DNA of 64,000 nt from Sinomonas atrocyanea (lineage in GTDB: Bacteria; Actinomycetota; Actinomycetes; Actinomycetales; Micrococcaceae), in NCBI RefSeq assembly GCF_001577305.1, contig NZ_CP014518.1, positions 3,844,001-3,908,000 of the forward strand. Reading direction: 5' to 3'. Below, one piece after another: positions 1-8,433 of the stretch. Both the position numbers and the translations under genes were made by a program. A model generated the notes under the pieces. The model worked only from the letters and a program-made list of their open reading frames with translations, made no database searches and had not been told where the DNA came from. The first letter of the stretch is position 1; every line of letters begins with the position of its first letter.

Positions 1-1160
1 AGCGCGCTGACCGTGCCGGCGGCCTCCGCCGCGGCGTACACCTCGGGGTCGGTGCCGCCCACGCCCCAGTAGGTGTAGGGCACTCCGAGCGCGGTGGGGA
101 CGTCGCTGAAGTCCTCGCTCGCCGTCTGCCGGCCGAAGTCCTGGATGGCGCCGGCGGGGAAGTAGTCCTCGAAGGCCCCGGCCACCTGCGCGGTCGCCTC
201 GGCGCTGTTGTCGGTGAGCGGGTAGCTGTTGTAGACCTCGAACTCGGGCTCCTTGGGCGAGCCGGATGCCGCGGACTCCGCCGTGGCGATGCGCTCGATT
301 GCAGCGAGGAGCTGGTCCCGGATGGGCCTGCTGTAGGTGCGGATGTTGAGCTCGAGGACGGCGTGGTCGTCGATGATGTTGCTCTTCGCGCCGACCGCGA
401 TCCTGCCGACCGTGAGCACGGCGAACTCTCCGGGCTGGACCTCGCGGGCCACGACGCCCTGGAGGCGCACGACCACCATGGACGCGAGCACGGCCGGGTC
501 GATGGACAGGTGCGGCATCGAGCCGTGGCTCCCGCGCCCGTAGAGGGTGATGCGGACGCTGTCCGCCATCGACAGGAAGGGGCCCGCGTGCGGGCCCACC
601 GTGCCGGCGGGATGGACCAGCACGTGCTGGGCGAGGGCGACGTCCGGGGTGGGGATCAGGCCCGCCAGCCCGGCGTCGACCATGCCCCTCGCCCCGTCGC
701 CGAGCTCCTCCGCGGGCTGGAACAGGGCGATCAGCGTCCCGGCCCAGGCCTCCCGCTGCTCGGCGAACAGCCTCGCTGCCCCGAGGAGGGTGCTGATGTG
801 GACGTCGTGCCCGCACGCGTGCATCACGGGAGTCTGGCTGCCCGCGTCGTCGACCGCGGTGACGGTGCTCGCGTAGTCGAGCCCGGTCGCCTCCCTGACC
901 GGGAGCGCGTCCATGTCCGCGCGGAGCAGGACGGTCGGGCCGTCGCCGTTGGAGAGGAGGCCGACGACGCCGGTGCCGCCGATCCCGGGGTGGACCTCGA
1001 AGCCGAACTCCCCCAGCTGGTCCGCGACGACCCCGGCCGTGCGGACTTCCTGATGGCTCAGCTCAGGATTGCGGTGGAAGTCCTTGTAGAGCGACTCCTG
1101 CCAGTCCCTGAGGGAATCCTGGCCGGACAGGATCGTGCGTGCGGATCCGGTGGGTGCCAT
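1..1160 (-). CDS. M20-family amidohydrolase (hippurate hydrolase-like), C-terminus cut by window edge
   Basis: Metal-dependent aminoacylase/amidohydrolase expected to hydrolyse an N-acyl amino acid or related amide in the cytoplasm. About 386 residues are visible from the ATG at 1160; the stop lies beyond base 1. The M20 pattern is clear: an early HRNPELSHQE segment, a metal-binding LLRADMDALPV motif, MHACGHDVH, then QPAEELGDGARGM, and a dimerisation domain with GSHGSMPHLSIDP. An RBS (CAGGAGG) sits 8-9 bases upstream of the start. It is read away from its neighbour PucR gene, which lies on the same strand just upstream. Substrate cannot be told from sequence; the nearby amino-acid catabolic genes make an N-acyl amino acid plausible. 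Confidence 0.88.
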   Translation of the reverse strand, partial: MAPTGSARTILSGQDSLRDWQESLYKDFHRNPELSHQEVRTAGVVADQLGEFGFEVHPGIGGTGVVGLLSNGDGPTVLLRADMDALPVREATGLDYASTVTAVDDAGSQTPVMHACGHDVHISTLLGAARLFAEQREAWAGTLIALFQPAEELGDGARGMVDAGLAGLIPTPDVALAQHVLVHPAGTVGPHAGPFLSMADSVRITLYGRGSHGSMPHLSIDPAVLASMVVVRLQGVVAREVQPGEFAVLTVGRIAVGAKSNIIDDHAVLELNIRTYSRPIRDQLLAAIERIATAESAASGSPKEPEFEVYNSYPLTDNSAEATAQVAGAFEDYFPAGAIQDFGRQTASEDFSDVPTALGVPYTYWGVGGTDPEVYAAAEAAGTVSA

Positions 1161-1193
1161 GGCCTGTGTCCTCCTGCGCGGGTGGTCCAGTCG

Positions 1194-1209
1194 TAGGCTC
1201 CCGAGCCTA
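1194..1209 (-). promoter_or_regulatory. Inverted repeat / possible promoter upstream of the amidohydrolase
   Basis: A perfect 7-bp inverted repeat with a 2-bp spacer (TAGGCTC-CC-GAGCCTA). On the minus strand it contains TAGGCT, a TANNNT -10 match, about 35 bp before the amidohydrolase start. It could be an operator over the promoter or the terminator hairpin of the PucR gene; the sequence does not separate these. Confidence 0.4.
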
Positions 1210-1258
1210 GTTGCGCCGCCCCGCCGACACACCGGTTGGCGCGGCCGGGCAGCGCAGC

Positions 1259-2701
1259 CTACGTCCGCAGGGCAAGCCAGAGGTGCGCGGCGACGTCCGG
1301 ATCGTCGAAGTCGACGCCGAGCAGCTCGCCCGCGCGGGCCATCCGATGCCGTACCGAGTTGCGATGCACGCCGAGGTCCCGCGCGCTCGCCTCCCAGTGG
1401 CCGCGATTCTTCAGGTAGGCGCGCACGGTCGGGAGCAGCTCCCCGCCCGCGGCGGCGAGCGCGGCGGCCCACTCGTCTGCTGGCAGCTCGAGTCCGTGGC
1501 CCACCCGGACCACCTTCCCGACGGGTGCCTGCCGGGCGGCATCGGCCACCTGGCCCGCGATCTCGCGGACGCGCCGCAGCGGCACCGGACCGCCCCAGGC
1601 GCCGTGGGCCCCCGAGGGCAGCCGCGGCCGCGGCGCATCGGCAGGGAGCAGGAGGTGCAGCAGGCTTCCGGACTCGACCGCGAGCGCCGCGGCCGCCCCG
1701 TCCGGAAGACCCGGCGTGGCGAGCACCGCGAGGTACACCGACTCGGGCAGCGCCGTGCCCATCTGCCCCGCGAGGAGGCGGGCCGCGTCGTCGTGACCGG
1801 CGAGGACCAGCGCCACGAGCATCCCGTCGCCCCGGGCCCGTTCCTCCTCCGCCCGGCGCAGCGCCGCAGCCCGGTGGGCCAGCAGCGTGGACGCCGTGAG
1901 GAACAGGTGGCGTTCCGGCGGGGCGAGCTGGCCGCCGCGGCCCACGGCAAGGTAGGCGCGCCCGGCGCCGGACTCCACCGGGTACAGCGCCGCGGGGCCC
2001 GCCGAGATCTGGACCGTCGCCGTGGCGCCCCGGCCGGCGGCCCGCAGCGCGGCCGCCTCCCGGCGCAGCTCGTCGAGGAGGCCCGGCGCGGGCACCTCCC
2101 CCGCGGGCCCCGCGCACGAGGCCCGCCGCTCGCCTCCCGGGAGGTAGGCCACCCAGGTGCCCAGGGCGTGGGCGAGCTCGCGGACGATGGAGGGCTCGGC
2201 GTCGTCCCCCGACGCGGCCCTTGTGAGGGCCACCTGGAGGCCCAGCAGGGCAGTCAGCTCGGCCTCTCCCCCGCGGCGCACCAGCTCCCAGTAGGCGCGG
2301 GAGACCGCGAGGAAGGGCGACTCACGAGGGACGGTCAGCAGCGGCAGCCCCGCCTCGGCGCACGCCTCGCGGAGCTCGTCGGGGACCATGCTGTGCCCCG
2401 AGCCGAGGCCCAGCCCGAGCGCCGCAACCCGGCCCGCCACGAGCCTGGCCACGTAGGCCCGGGCAGCCTCCGCGCGCTCAGGGCCGTGCCGGCCCGCCAG
2501 CTGCATGCCCACCGTGAGGAGCAGCTCCCCGCCGTCGAGGAACACGGTGGGGTCCTCGAGCTCGGACACGTGCACGCCCGTGAGCTCGACCCGCGGCAGC
2601 GGGACGGGCCAGTACGGGACCAGGTCTCCGCGGGCGGCCTCGGCGAGCTGGGCGAGCGTGATCATCGCCGGGCCCCACGGCGGCCCGGGCCGGGTGTCCA
2701 T
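1259..2701 (-). CDS. PucR-family transcriptional regulator
   Basis: 480-residue regulator with the PucR architecture. An N-terminal purine-catabolism-type sensor domain (from about residue 13, MITLAQLAEAARGDLV) is followed by a central region and a C-terminal HTH_30 domain (SARDLGVHRNSVRHRMARAGELLG, the first 20 residues being the helix-turn-helix). The start at 2701 is chosen because AGGTGGGCAGGA lies just upstream; the internal ATG at 2665 is the alternative. It is divergent from the gabT-led operon across 125 bp, which holds a candidate operator. By position it most likely controls that operon and perhaps the adjacent amidohydrolase. The inducer is not predictable. Confidence 0.88.
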   Translation of the reverse strand: MDTRPGPPWGPAMITLAQLAEAARGDLVPYWPVPLPRVELTGVHVSELEDPTVFLDGGELLLTVGMQLAGRHGPERAEAARAYVARLVAGRVAALGLGLGSGHSMVPDELREACAEAGLPLLTVPRESPFLAVSRAYWELVRRGGEAELTALLGLQVALTRAASGDDAEPSIVRELAHALGTWVAYLPGGERRASCAGPAGEVPAPGLLDELRREAAALRAAGRGATATVQISAGPAALYPVESGAGRAYLAVGRGGQLAPPERHLFLTASTLLAHRAAALRRAEEERARGDGMLVALVLAGHDDAARLLAGQMGTALPESVYLAVLATPGLPDGAAAALAVESGSLLHLLLPADAPRPRLPSGAHGAWGGPVPLRRVREIAGQVADAARQAPVGKVVRVGHGLELPADEWAAALAAAGGELLPTVRAYLKNRGHWEASARDLGVHRNSVRHRMARAGELLGVDFDDPDVAAHLWLALRT

Positions 2702-2784
2702 TCCTGCCCACCTCGTTGTGCAATCAGTCTCATGGGAACCAAGTATGGGCCAGAACGTCCAAAGACTCTGAGCCCCCGGCTCTC

Positions 2785-2803
2785 TACTGTGGTCGCAACC
2801 ACA
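2785..2803 (+). promoter_or_regulatory. Promoter and candidate operator of the gabT operon
   Basis: TACTGT at 2785-2790 fits an actinobacterial -10 box. A perfect inverted repeat, TGTGGT-CGCA-ACCACA (2788-2803), overlaps it and the expected transcription start. Its place between the divergent PucR and gabT genes makes it the best candidate for the PucR binding site. A convincing -35 box was not seen. Confidence 0.5.
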
Positions 2804-2826
2804 CCAGCCCCACGCCGGGAGGACCC

Positions 2827-4197
2827 ATGACCGCCACCACCGTAGCCCCGTCCGCCGATCCGGCCGCCGTGCCGCAGCGCGCCCGCCGCCTGGCCACCGC
2901 GCTGCCCGGGCCGCGCTCGCGGGAGCTCGAAGCCGAGCGCCGTCGCCACGTCACCGAGGGCTTCGGCGTCACCCTGCCGGTGTTCATCGACCACGCCGAG
3001 GGCCCGCTGCTCGTGGACGTGGACGGCAACCGGATCATCGACTTCGCCTCGGGCATCGCCGTGACCAGCGTCGGCGCCGCGAACCCGCGTGTGGCCGAGC
3101 GCGCCGCCGCCCAGCTGGGCCGCTTCACCCACACGTGCTTCATGGTCACCGAGTACTCCTCCTTCGTGGAGGTGTGCCGCTGGCTCAACGAGCACACGCC
3201 CGGCGACTTCGACAAGCGCACCGCGCTCTTCTCGACCGGCGCGGAGGCAGTCGAGAACGCCGTCAAGATCGCCCGCTCCGCGACCCGCCGCTCCAACGTC
3301 CTCGTGTTCGACGAGGCCTACCACGGCCGCACCCAGCTGACCATGGCCATGACGGCCAAGGAGAACCCGTACCGGCTCAACTTCGGCCCACTCCCGGGCT
3401 CGGTGTTCCGCGGCCCGACGGCGCCCGCGCACCTCGCGCCGGCCGATCCGGCCGCGGCCGCGCAGTTCGTGGCCGAGGCGCTCGGCGGCGTCGAGACAGT
3501 CCTGGCGGAGGCAGGCCCCGAGACCTTCGCGGCCATGGTGATCGAGCCGATCCAGGGCGAGGGCGGCTTCGTGGTGCACGCGCCCGGCTTCCTCGCGGGC
3601 CTGCGGGAGATCGCGACGCGGCACGGGATCGTCCTCGTGATCGACGAGATCCAGGCCGGCATGGGCCGCACCGGCGACCTCTTCGCGTCCGAGCACGACG
3701 GCGTGGCCGGGGACATCACCCTCTCCGCCAAGGCCCTCGGCGCGGGCCTGCCGCTCTCGGCGGTGACCGGCCGGGCCGAGCTCATGAACGCCGTCCACGC
3801 AGGCGGCCTCGGCGGCACCTACGCCGGCAACCCCGTAGCGTGCGAGGCGGCGCTCGCCGTCTTCGAACTCCTCGAGGACGGCTCGCTGCTCGCCGGGGCC
3901 CGGGACATCGAGGCGGCGGTCCGCGGGCGCTTCGAGCCGCTCCTCGCGCACGACGGCGTGGCATCCGTCCGCGGCCGCGGCGCCATGATGGCGGTCGAGC
4001 TCGGGGACGCCTCCGGTCCGCGGGCGGACATTGCCAAGGCCGCGGCCGCAGCCGCCCACGCCGCCGGGGTCCTGACCCTCACGTGCGGGACCCACGGGAA
4101 CGTGATCCGGCTCCTGCCGCCCCTCGGCGTCGAGCCCGAGGTCCTCGATGAGGGGCTGGCGGTGCTCGAGGCCGCGATCCGCGGAGCGCTCTCATGA
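2827..4197 (+). CDS. gabT: 4-aminobutyrate / 5-aminovalerate aminotransferase
   Basis: Class III PLP-dependent aminotransferase of 456 residues, the usual GabT length. It moves the omega-amino group of GABA or 5-aminovalerate to 2-oxoglutarate. Visible motifs include EPIQGEGGF, VIDEIQAGMGRTG with the PLP-ring Asp, and SAKALGAGLP with the Schiff-base lysine at about residue 302. The ATG at 2827 follows GGGAGG with good spacing; earlier in-frame starts lie in the promoter. The stop overlaps the next gene (ATGA). Its partners downstream (CoA-transferase, glutaryl-CoA dehydrogenase, aldehyde dehydrogenase) point to 5-aminovalerate rather than GABA as the physiological substrate; this is inference. 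Confidence 0.9.
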   Translation: MTATTVAPSADPAAVPQRARRLATALPGPRSRELEAERRRHVTEGFGVTLPVFIDHAEGPLLVDVDGNRIIDFASGIAVTSVGAANPRVAERAAAQLGRFTHTCFMVTEYSSFVEVCRWLNEHTPGDFDKRTALFSTGAEAVENAVKIARSATRRSNVLVFDEAYHGRTQLTMAMTAKENPYRLNFGPLPGSVFRGPTAPAHLAPADPAAAAQFVAEALGGVETVLAEAGPETFAAMVIEPIQGEGGFVVHAPGFLAGLREIATRHGIVLVIDEIQAGMGRTGDLFASEHDGVAGDITLSAKALGAGLPLSAVTGRAELMNAVHAGGLGGTYAGNPVACEAALAVFELLEDGSLLAGARDIEAAVRGRFEPLLAHDGVASVRGRGAMMAVELGDASGPRADIAKAAAAAAHAAGVLTLTCGTHGNVIRLLPPLGVEPEVLDEGLAVLEAAIRGALS

Positions 4198-5438
4198 CCG
4201 CGGCGGAGAATGCCCGCCCTTTCGGACAGGACCCCCGTCTGGAGCGCAGGGCAATGACCGAAGCGCGGGGTGTTTCCGCGGCGACCGCCCCGCTCGACGG
4301 CGTTCTGGTGGCCGACTTCTCGCGGGTGCTCGCCGGGCCGCTGGCAACGATGACCCTCGCGGACCTCGGCGCGCGGGTGGTCAAGGTCGAGCGGCCCGGG
4401 TGCGGGGACGACACGCGGCACTGGGGACCGCCGTTCTCCGCCACCGGGGCCACCTACTTCGAGAGCGTGAACCGGAACAAGGAATCGGTCGAGCTGGACC
4501 TGGCCGATCCGGAGGGGCTCGGACTCGCCCGGGAGCTCGCGCTCCGCGCCGACGTGCTCGTGGAGAACTTCAAGCCCGGCGGCCTCGAGAAGCTCGGGCT
4601 CGGGTACGAGGCGCTCGCTGCAGAGAACCCCGGGCTGGTGTACGCCTCGATCTCCGGGTTCGGCTCCACGGGCGGCCGCGACCTGCCGGGCTACGACTTC
4701 ATCGTGCAGGCGCTCGGCGGCCTCATGTCCATCACCGGGGCCCCGGACGGAGTGCCGGGGGCCGGCCCGATGAAGGCCGGGGTGGCCCTCGTGGACGTGC
4801 TCACGGCCAAGGATGCGACGATCGGGATCCTCGCCGCCCTCGCCGAGCGGAACCGCACCGGGCGCGGGCGCCGCATCGAGGTGAACCTGCTCTCGTCCCT
4901 CCAGGGGGCGCTGGCCAACCAGGCCCAGGCGTACCTGGGGGCGGGGGTGGTGCCGGGGCGGATGGGCAACGACCACCCCTCGATCGTCCCGTACCAGCTG
5001 CTCGCGACCGCCGATGCGCCGCTGGCCGTGGCCGCCGGCAATGACTCCCAGTTCGCGCGGCTGTGCGACGCGATCGGGTCCCCGGCCCTGGCCGCGGACC
5101 CCCGGTTTGCCACGAACAGGGCCCGCGTCGCGCACCGCGCCGAGCTCGTGGCGCTGCTCGAGCGGGGACTCGCGTCGGCCTCGGCCCAGGTGTGGCAGGA
5201 CAAGCTCTCCGCCCTCGGCGTCCCGTGCGGGCGGGTGGCCGGGATCGGGGAGGGCCTCGACTACGCCGAGTCGCTCGGGCTCTCGCCCACGGTCGAGGTC
5301 CGCGACCGCTCGGGCGCCGTGGTGGCCCGGCAGGTCCGCCACCCCATCACCTGGACCCCGCCGCTGCCGCCCCGCACCCAGGCGCCCCCCGCGCTGGGAG
5401 CCGACACGGCCGACGTCGTGCGCTGGCTGCGCACGTGA
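4194..5438 (+). CDS. CaiB/BaiF-family CoA-transferase (glutarate CoA-transferase candidate)
   Basis: Type III CoA-transferase, 414 residues from the ATG that overlaps the gabT stop. The conserved N-terminus begins near residue 30 (LVADFSRVLAGPLATM), followed by ADLGARVVKVERPG and LVYASISGFGSTGG, typical of the family. Beside a glutaryl-CoA dehydrogenase it most likely activates glutarate with CoA from succinyl-CoA, like SUGCT; other dicarboxylates are possible. The first 20-25 residues are encoded by a dispersed palindromic repeat (4212-4270), so the start may instead be the ATG at 4254 or the GTG at 4269. The stop codon lies inside the first unit of a 22-bp repeat array. Confidence 0.85.
   Translation: MTAAENARPFGQDPRLERRAMTEARGVSAATAPLDGVLVADFSRVLAGPLATMTLADLGARVVKVERPGCGDDTRHWGPPFSATGATYFESVNRNKESVELDLADPEGLGLARELALRADVLVENFKPGGLEKLGLGYEALAAENPGLVYASISGFGSTGGRDLPGYDFIVQALGGLMSITGAPDGVPGAGPMKAGVALVDVLTAKDATIGILAALAERNRTGRGRRIEVNLLSSLQGALANQAQAYLGAGVVPGRMGNDHPSIVPYQLLATADAPLAVAAGNDSQFARLCDAIGSPALAADPRFATNRARVAHRAELVALLERGLASASAQVWQDKLSALGVPCGRVAGIGEGLDYAESLGLSPTVEVRDRSGAVVARQVRHPITWTPPLPPRTQAPPALGADTADVVRWLRT
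4212..4270. repeat. Dispersed imperfect-palindrome repeat, copy 1
   Basis: An approximately 59-bp element with related ends: CCCGCCCTTTCGG on the left and CCGAAGCGCGGG on the right. It matches the element at 42088-42147 (shared pieces include CCTTTCGG/CCTTCGG, a CAGGACC/CAGAACC box, a CCCCCGTCT segment and GACCGAAG). It sits at the 5' end of the CoA-transferase gene and seems to have been incorporated into its reading frame. Confidence 0.55.
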
Positions 5439-5640
5439 CTCCCCAGCCCCGCGTACGTGACTCCCCAGCCCCGCGTACGTGACTCCCCAGCCCCGCGTGC
5501 GTGACTCCCCAGCCCCGCGTACGTGACTCCGCAGCCCCGCGGACGTGCCTCCCCAACCCGACGGAGGTGACTCCTCAACGTTGAGGAGGCACCTCCGCAC
5601 CGTTGGGGAGGCACCTCCGCACCGTTGGGGAGGCACCTCC
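5435..5640. repeat. 22-bp tandem array, seven direct plus three inverted units
   Basis: GTGACT/GTGCCT cores start at 5435, 5457, 5479, 5501, 5523, 5545 and 5567, an exact 22-bp period (unit GTGACTCCCCAGCCCCGCGT plus two bases). At 5563-5596 the array turns round in a 34-bp palindrome with one mismatched pair, and inverted units continue at 5587, 5609 and 5631, also 22 bp apart. It fills most of the gap between the CoA-transferase and acyl-CoA dehydrogenase genes, and the first unit includes the CoA-transferase stop codon. There are no spacers, so it is not CRISPR. The palindrome could act as a transcription attenuator within the operon. Confidence 0.9.
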
Positions 5641-5685
5641 GCACCGCTCCCCCGAATCCTGAGCACCGAAAGGAACACCCTCCCG

Positions 5686-6918
5686 ATGACGACCGCCACC
5701 GCTAGCCTTGCGGGCATGGACACCGACGTCTCTGCCGCCGACAGGCTCCCCGACCCAGCCGACCTCATCTCCTTCGACTCCCTCCTGTCTGCCGAAGAGC
5801 TCGCTCTGCGGGACCGTGTGCGCGCGTTCGTCCGCGCGGAGATCAGGCCGAACATCGCCCGCTGGTACGAGGACGCGCACTTCCCGCTCGAGATCGTCCC
5901 CGAGCTCGCCAAGCTCGGCCTGCTGGGCATGCACCTGACCGGATACGGCTGCGCGGGCCGCTCGGCGGTCGAGTACGGCCTCGCCGGCGCCGAGCTCGAG
6001 GCCGGCGACTCGGGCCTGCGCACGTTCGTCTCGGTCCAGGGCTCCCTCGCGATGTCCGCGATCCACAAGCACGGTTCCGAGGCCCAGAAGCAGGAGTGGC
6101 TGCCGCAGATGGCCGCCGGCGAGGCGATCGGCTGCTTCGGCCTCACCGAGCCCACCGCCGGCTCCGACCCCGGATCCATGACCACCTTCGCCCGCCGCGA
6201 CGGCGACGGCCCCACCGCGGACTGGATCCTCACCGGAACCAAGCGCTGGATCGGCCTCGCCAACGTCGCCAAGGTCGCCGTCATCTGGGCCATGACCGAC
6301 TCCGGCGTGCGCGGCTTCCTCGTCCCGACGGCGACCCCCGGCTACACCGCCACCCCGATCCAGCCCAAGCTCTCCATGCGCGCCTCGATCCAGTGCGAGA
6401 TCGAGCTCGACGAGGTCCGCCTCCCCCACGATGCGGTCCTGCCGAACGTGACCGGCCTCAAGGGCCCCTTCTCGTGCCTGAACGAGGCCCGCTACGGCAT
6501 CATCTGGGGCGCCATGGGCGCCGCCCGGGACGCGTTCGAGGACGCGCTCGCCTACTCCAAGGAGCGGCTCCAGTTCGGCCGCCCGCTTGCCGGCTACCAG
6601 CTGACCCAGGCCAAGCTGGTCGACATGGCCCTGGAGATCAACAAGGGCTTCCTCCTCGCCCTCCACCTCGGCCGGCTCAAGGACGCCGGGAAGCTCGCCC
6701 ACCACCAGATCTCGGTGGGCAAGCTCAACAACTGCCGCGAGGCCATCGAGATCTGCCGCGAGGCCCGCACCATCCTCGGCGGCAACGGCATCACACTGGA
6801 CTACTCGCCGCTGCGGCACGCCAACAACCTCGAGTCCGTGCGCACCTACGAGGGCACCGACGAGGTCCACACCCTCATCCTCGGCCAGCAGCTCACCGGA
6901 GAGGCGGCCTTCCGGTGA
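5686..6918 (+). CDS. gcdH: Acyl-CoA dehydrogenase, glutaryl-CoA dehydrogenase-like
   Basis: 410-residue FAD flavoenzyme. It carries CFGLTEPTAGSDPG (FAD/substrate-binding loop), ARYGIIWGAMGAA, the flavin-contacting RTILGGNGI segment and a RTYEGTDEVH motif, with the catalytic base Glu at about residue 389. RYGI.WG and the E-G-T-D motif resemble glutaryl-CoA dehydrogenases, which oxidise and decarboxylate glutaryl-CoA to crotonyl-CoA. The ATG at 5686 follows AAAGGAA; a later ATG (codon 11) is possible. It lies downstream of a 22-bp repeat array that separates it from the CoA-transferase, and its last codons overlap the next gene (GTGA). The CoA-transferase neighbour supports glutaryl-CoA as substrate. 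Confidence 0.85.
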   Translation: MTTATASLAGMDTDVSAADRLPDPADLISFDSLLSAEELALRDRVRAFVRAEIRPNIARWYEDAHFPLEIVPELAKLGLLGMHLTGYGCAGRSAVEYGLAGAELEAGDSGLRTFVSVQGSLAMSAIHKHGSEAQKQEWLPQMAAGEAIGCFGLTEPTAGSDPGSMTTFARRDGDGPTADWILTGTKRWIGLANVAKVAVIWAMTDSGVRGFLVPTATPGYTATPIQPKLSMRASIQCEIELDEVRLPHDAVLPNVTGLKGPFSCLNEARYGIIWGAMGAARDAFEDALAYSKERLQFGRPLAGYQLTQAKLVDMALEINKGFLLALHLGRLKDAGKLAHHQISVGKLNNCREAIEICREARTILGGNGITLDYSPLRHANNLESVRTYEGTDEVHTLILGQQLTGEAAFR

Positions 6919-8429
6919 CCGCGGGCACGGACACCGCAGCGCACGACGCCGGCCCCGTCACCTCGTCCACACGGGCTCCCGTCCCGCTGCGCCTCCTCAT
7001 CGGCGGCGAGTGGGTGGCGGGCGACGGCGAGCCGCTCGCCTCCCGCAACCCCGCCCGCCCCGAGCAGGTGGTGGCGGAGGGCACCCAAGCCGTGCCGGCC
7101 GACGTCGACCGCGCGATGCACGCCGCCCGCACCGCCCAGTGCGAGTGGGCGCGCACGCCGATCCATGAGCGCGGCGCCGTCCTGGCCCGGGCGGCCGCGG
7201 CGCTCGAGGAGCGCGCGGACCAGCACGGGCTCGAGCTGGCCCGCGAGGAGGGCAAGACGCTGGCCGAGGGCACGGGCGAGGTGCTGCGTGCGGCGCAGAT
7301 CCTGCGCTACTGCGCCGGGGAGGGCGACCGGGCGGCCGGCGAGCACTACGCGTCCCCGCGCCGCGGCGAGCGGATCCTCGTCACGCGCAAGCCGCTCGGC
7401 GTCGTGGGGGTCGTGACGCCGTTCAACTTCCCGATCGCGATCCCGGCGTGGAAGATCGCGCCGGCGCTCGTGCACGGGAACGCGGTGGTCTGGAAGCCTG
7501 CCTCGACCGTGCCGCTGCTGGCGATGCGGCTCGCGGAGGCCCTCGACGGGGCGGGGCTGCCCGCCGGGATGCTCAACCTGCTCATCGGCCCCGGTGCGCT
7601 CGGCACGGAGCTCGTGCGGCACCCCGGGCTCGACGGGCTCTCCTTCACGGGCTCGACCGGGGTGGGCCGGGCGCTCGCCGGCGAGGCCGCCTCCCGAGGG
7701 GTGCCGTTCCAAGGCGAGATGGGCGGGAAGAACGCGGCGATCGTGCTCGCGGACGCCGACCTCGACCTCGCCGCCGAGCAGGTGCTCTTCGGCGCGTTCC
7801 GCTCGACCGGGCAGAAGTGCACGGCCACGTCACGGCTCGTCGTGGCCGAGGAGGTGGCGGACGCGTTCCTCGCGCGCCTGGCGCCCCGGCTCGACGCGTG
7901 GAGGGTGGGCGATCCCAGCGACCCCTCCGTGCACATGGGCCCGCTCGTGACGGAGTCCGCGGCGGAGGGCGTGCGGGCCGCGGTCGCCGCCGCCGAGGCC
8001 GAGGGCGCCCGTGTGCTCTACCGCGGGGTGGCGCCCGGGGCGGAGGCGCACGACGCCGGTGCCGCGCCTTCCGCCTTCGTCCCGCCGACGGTCCTCGAGG
8101 TCGGCCCGGACAGCGTCGCCTGGCGCGAGGAGCTCTTCGGGCCGGTGCTCGCGGTGCGCCGAGCTGCCTCGGTTGAGGAGGCCTTCACCCTCGCGGAGGA
8201 CTCGGAGTTCGGGCTCTCCGCGGCCCTCTTCACGCGCGACATCGCCACGGCGCTCGAGGCGGTGGACGCGCTCGATGTCGGCATCCTGCACGTCAACTCC
8301 GAGTCGGCGGGCGCGGACCCGCATGTGCCATTCGGCGGGGCGAAGAAGTCCGGCTACGGCCCCAAGGAGCAGGGCGCCGCGGCGCGCGAGTTCTTCACGC
8401 ACACCACCACGGTGTACCTGCGGGGGTAG
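6915..8429 (+). CDS. NAD(P)-dependent aldehyde dehydrogenase (glutarate-semialdehyde dehydrogenase candidate)
   Basis: 504-residue aldehyde dehydrogenase starting at the GTG that overlaps the gcdH stop. Catalytic residues fall at the canonical places: Glu268 in FQGEMGGKN and Cys302 in STGQKCTA. GVVTPFNFPIAIPAWK and the SFTGSTGVG cofactor loop are present. In this operon it would oxidise glutarate semialdehyde made by the GabT-like enzyme. Two linker stretches carry the dispersed HDAG-coding word, in the first 15 residues (AAHDAGPV) and near residue 380 (EAHDAGAAPS); these look inserted relative to the usual family pattern. Confidence 0.88.
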   Translation: MTAGTDTAAHDAGPVTSSTRAPVPLRLLIGGEWVAGDGEPLASRNPARPEQVVAEGTQAVPADVDRAMHAARTAQCEWARTPIHERGAVLARAAAALEERADQHGLELAREEGKTLAEGTGEVLRAAQILRYCAGEGDRAAGEHYASPRRGERILVTRKPLGVVGVVTPFNFPIAIPAWKIAPALVHGNAVVWKPASTVPLLAMRLAEALDGAGLPAGMLNLLIGPGALGTELVRHPGLDGLSFTGSTGVGRALAGEAASRGVPFQGEMGGKNAAIVLADADLDLAAEQVLFGAFRSTGQKCTATSRLVVAEEVADAFLARLAPRLDAWRVGDPSDPSVHMGPLVTESAAEGVRAAVAAAEAEGARVLYRGVAPGAEAHDAGAAPSAFVPPTVLEVGPDSVAWREELFGPVLAVRRAASVEEAFTLAEDSEFGLSAALFTRDIATALEAVDALDVGILHVNSESAGADPHVPFGGAKKSGYGPKEQGAAAREFFTHTTTVYLRG

Positions 8430-8433
8430 CGGT

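Noticed and set aside
1135..2830. Long plus-strand open frames opposite the PucR gene
   Set aside because: Very high GC removes stop codons. These frames give Arg/Pro/Gly-rich proteins without domain motifs, while the minus strand has a clear PucR protein. Similar shadows were ignored throughout.
5435..5640. Possible CRISPR array
   Set aside because: Units are contiguous 22-bp repeats without spacers, invert halfway, and no cas gene is nearby. The same applies to 44470-44576.
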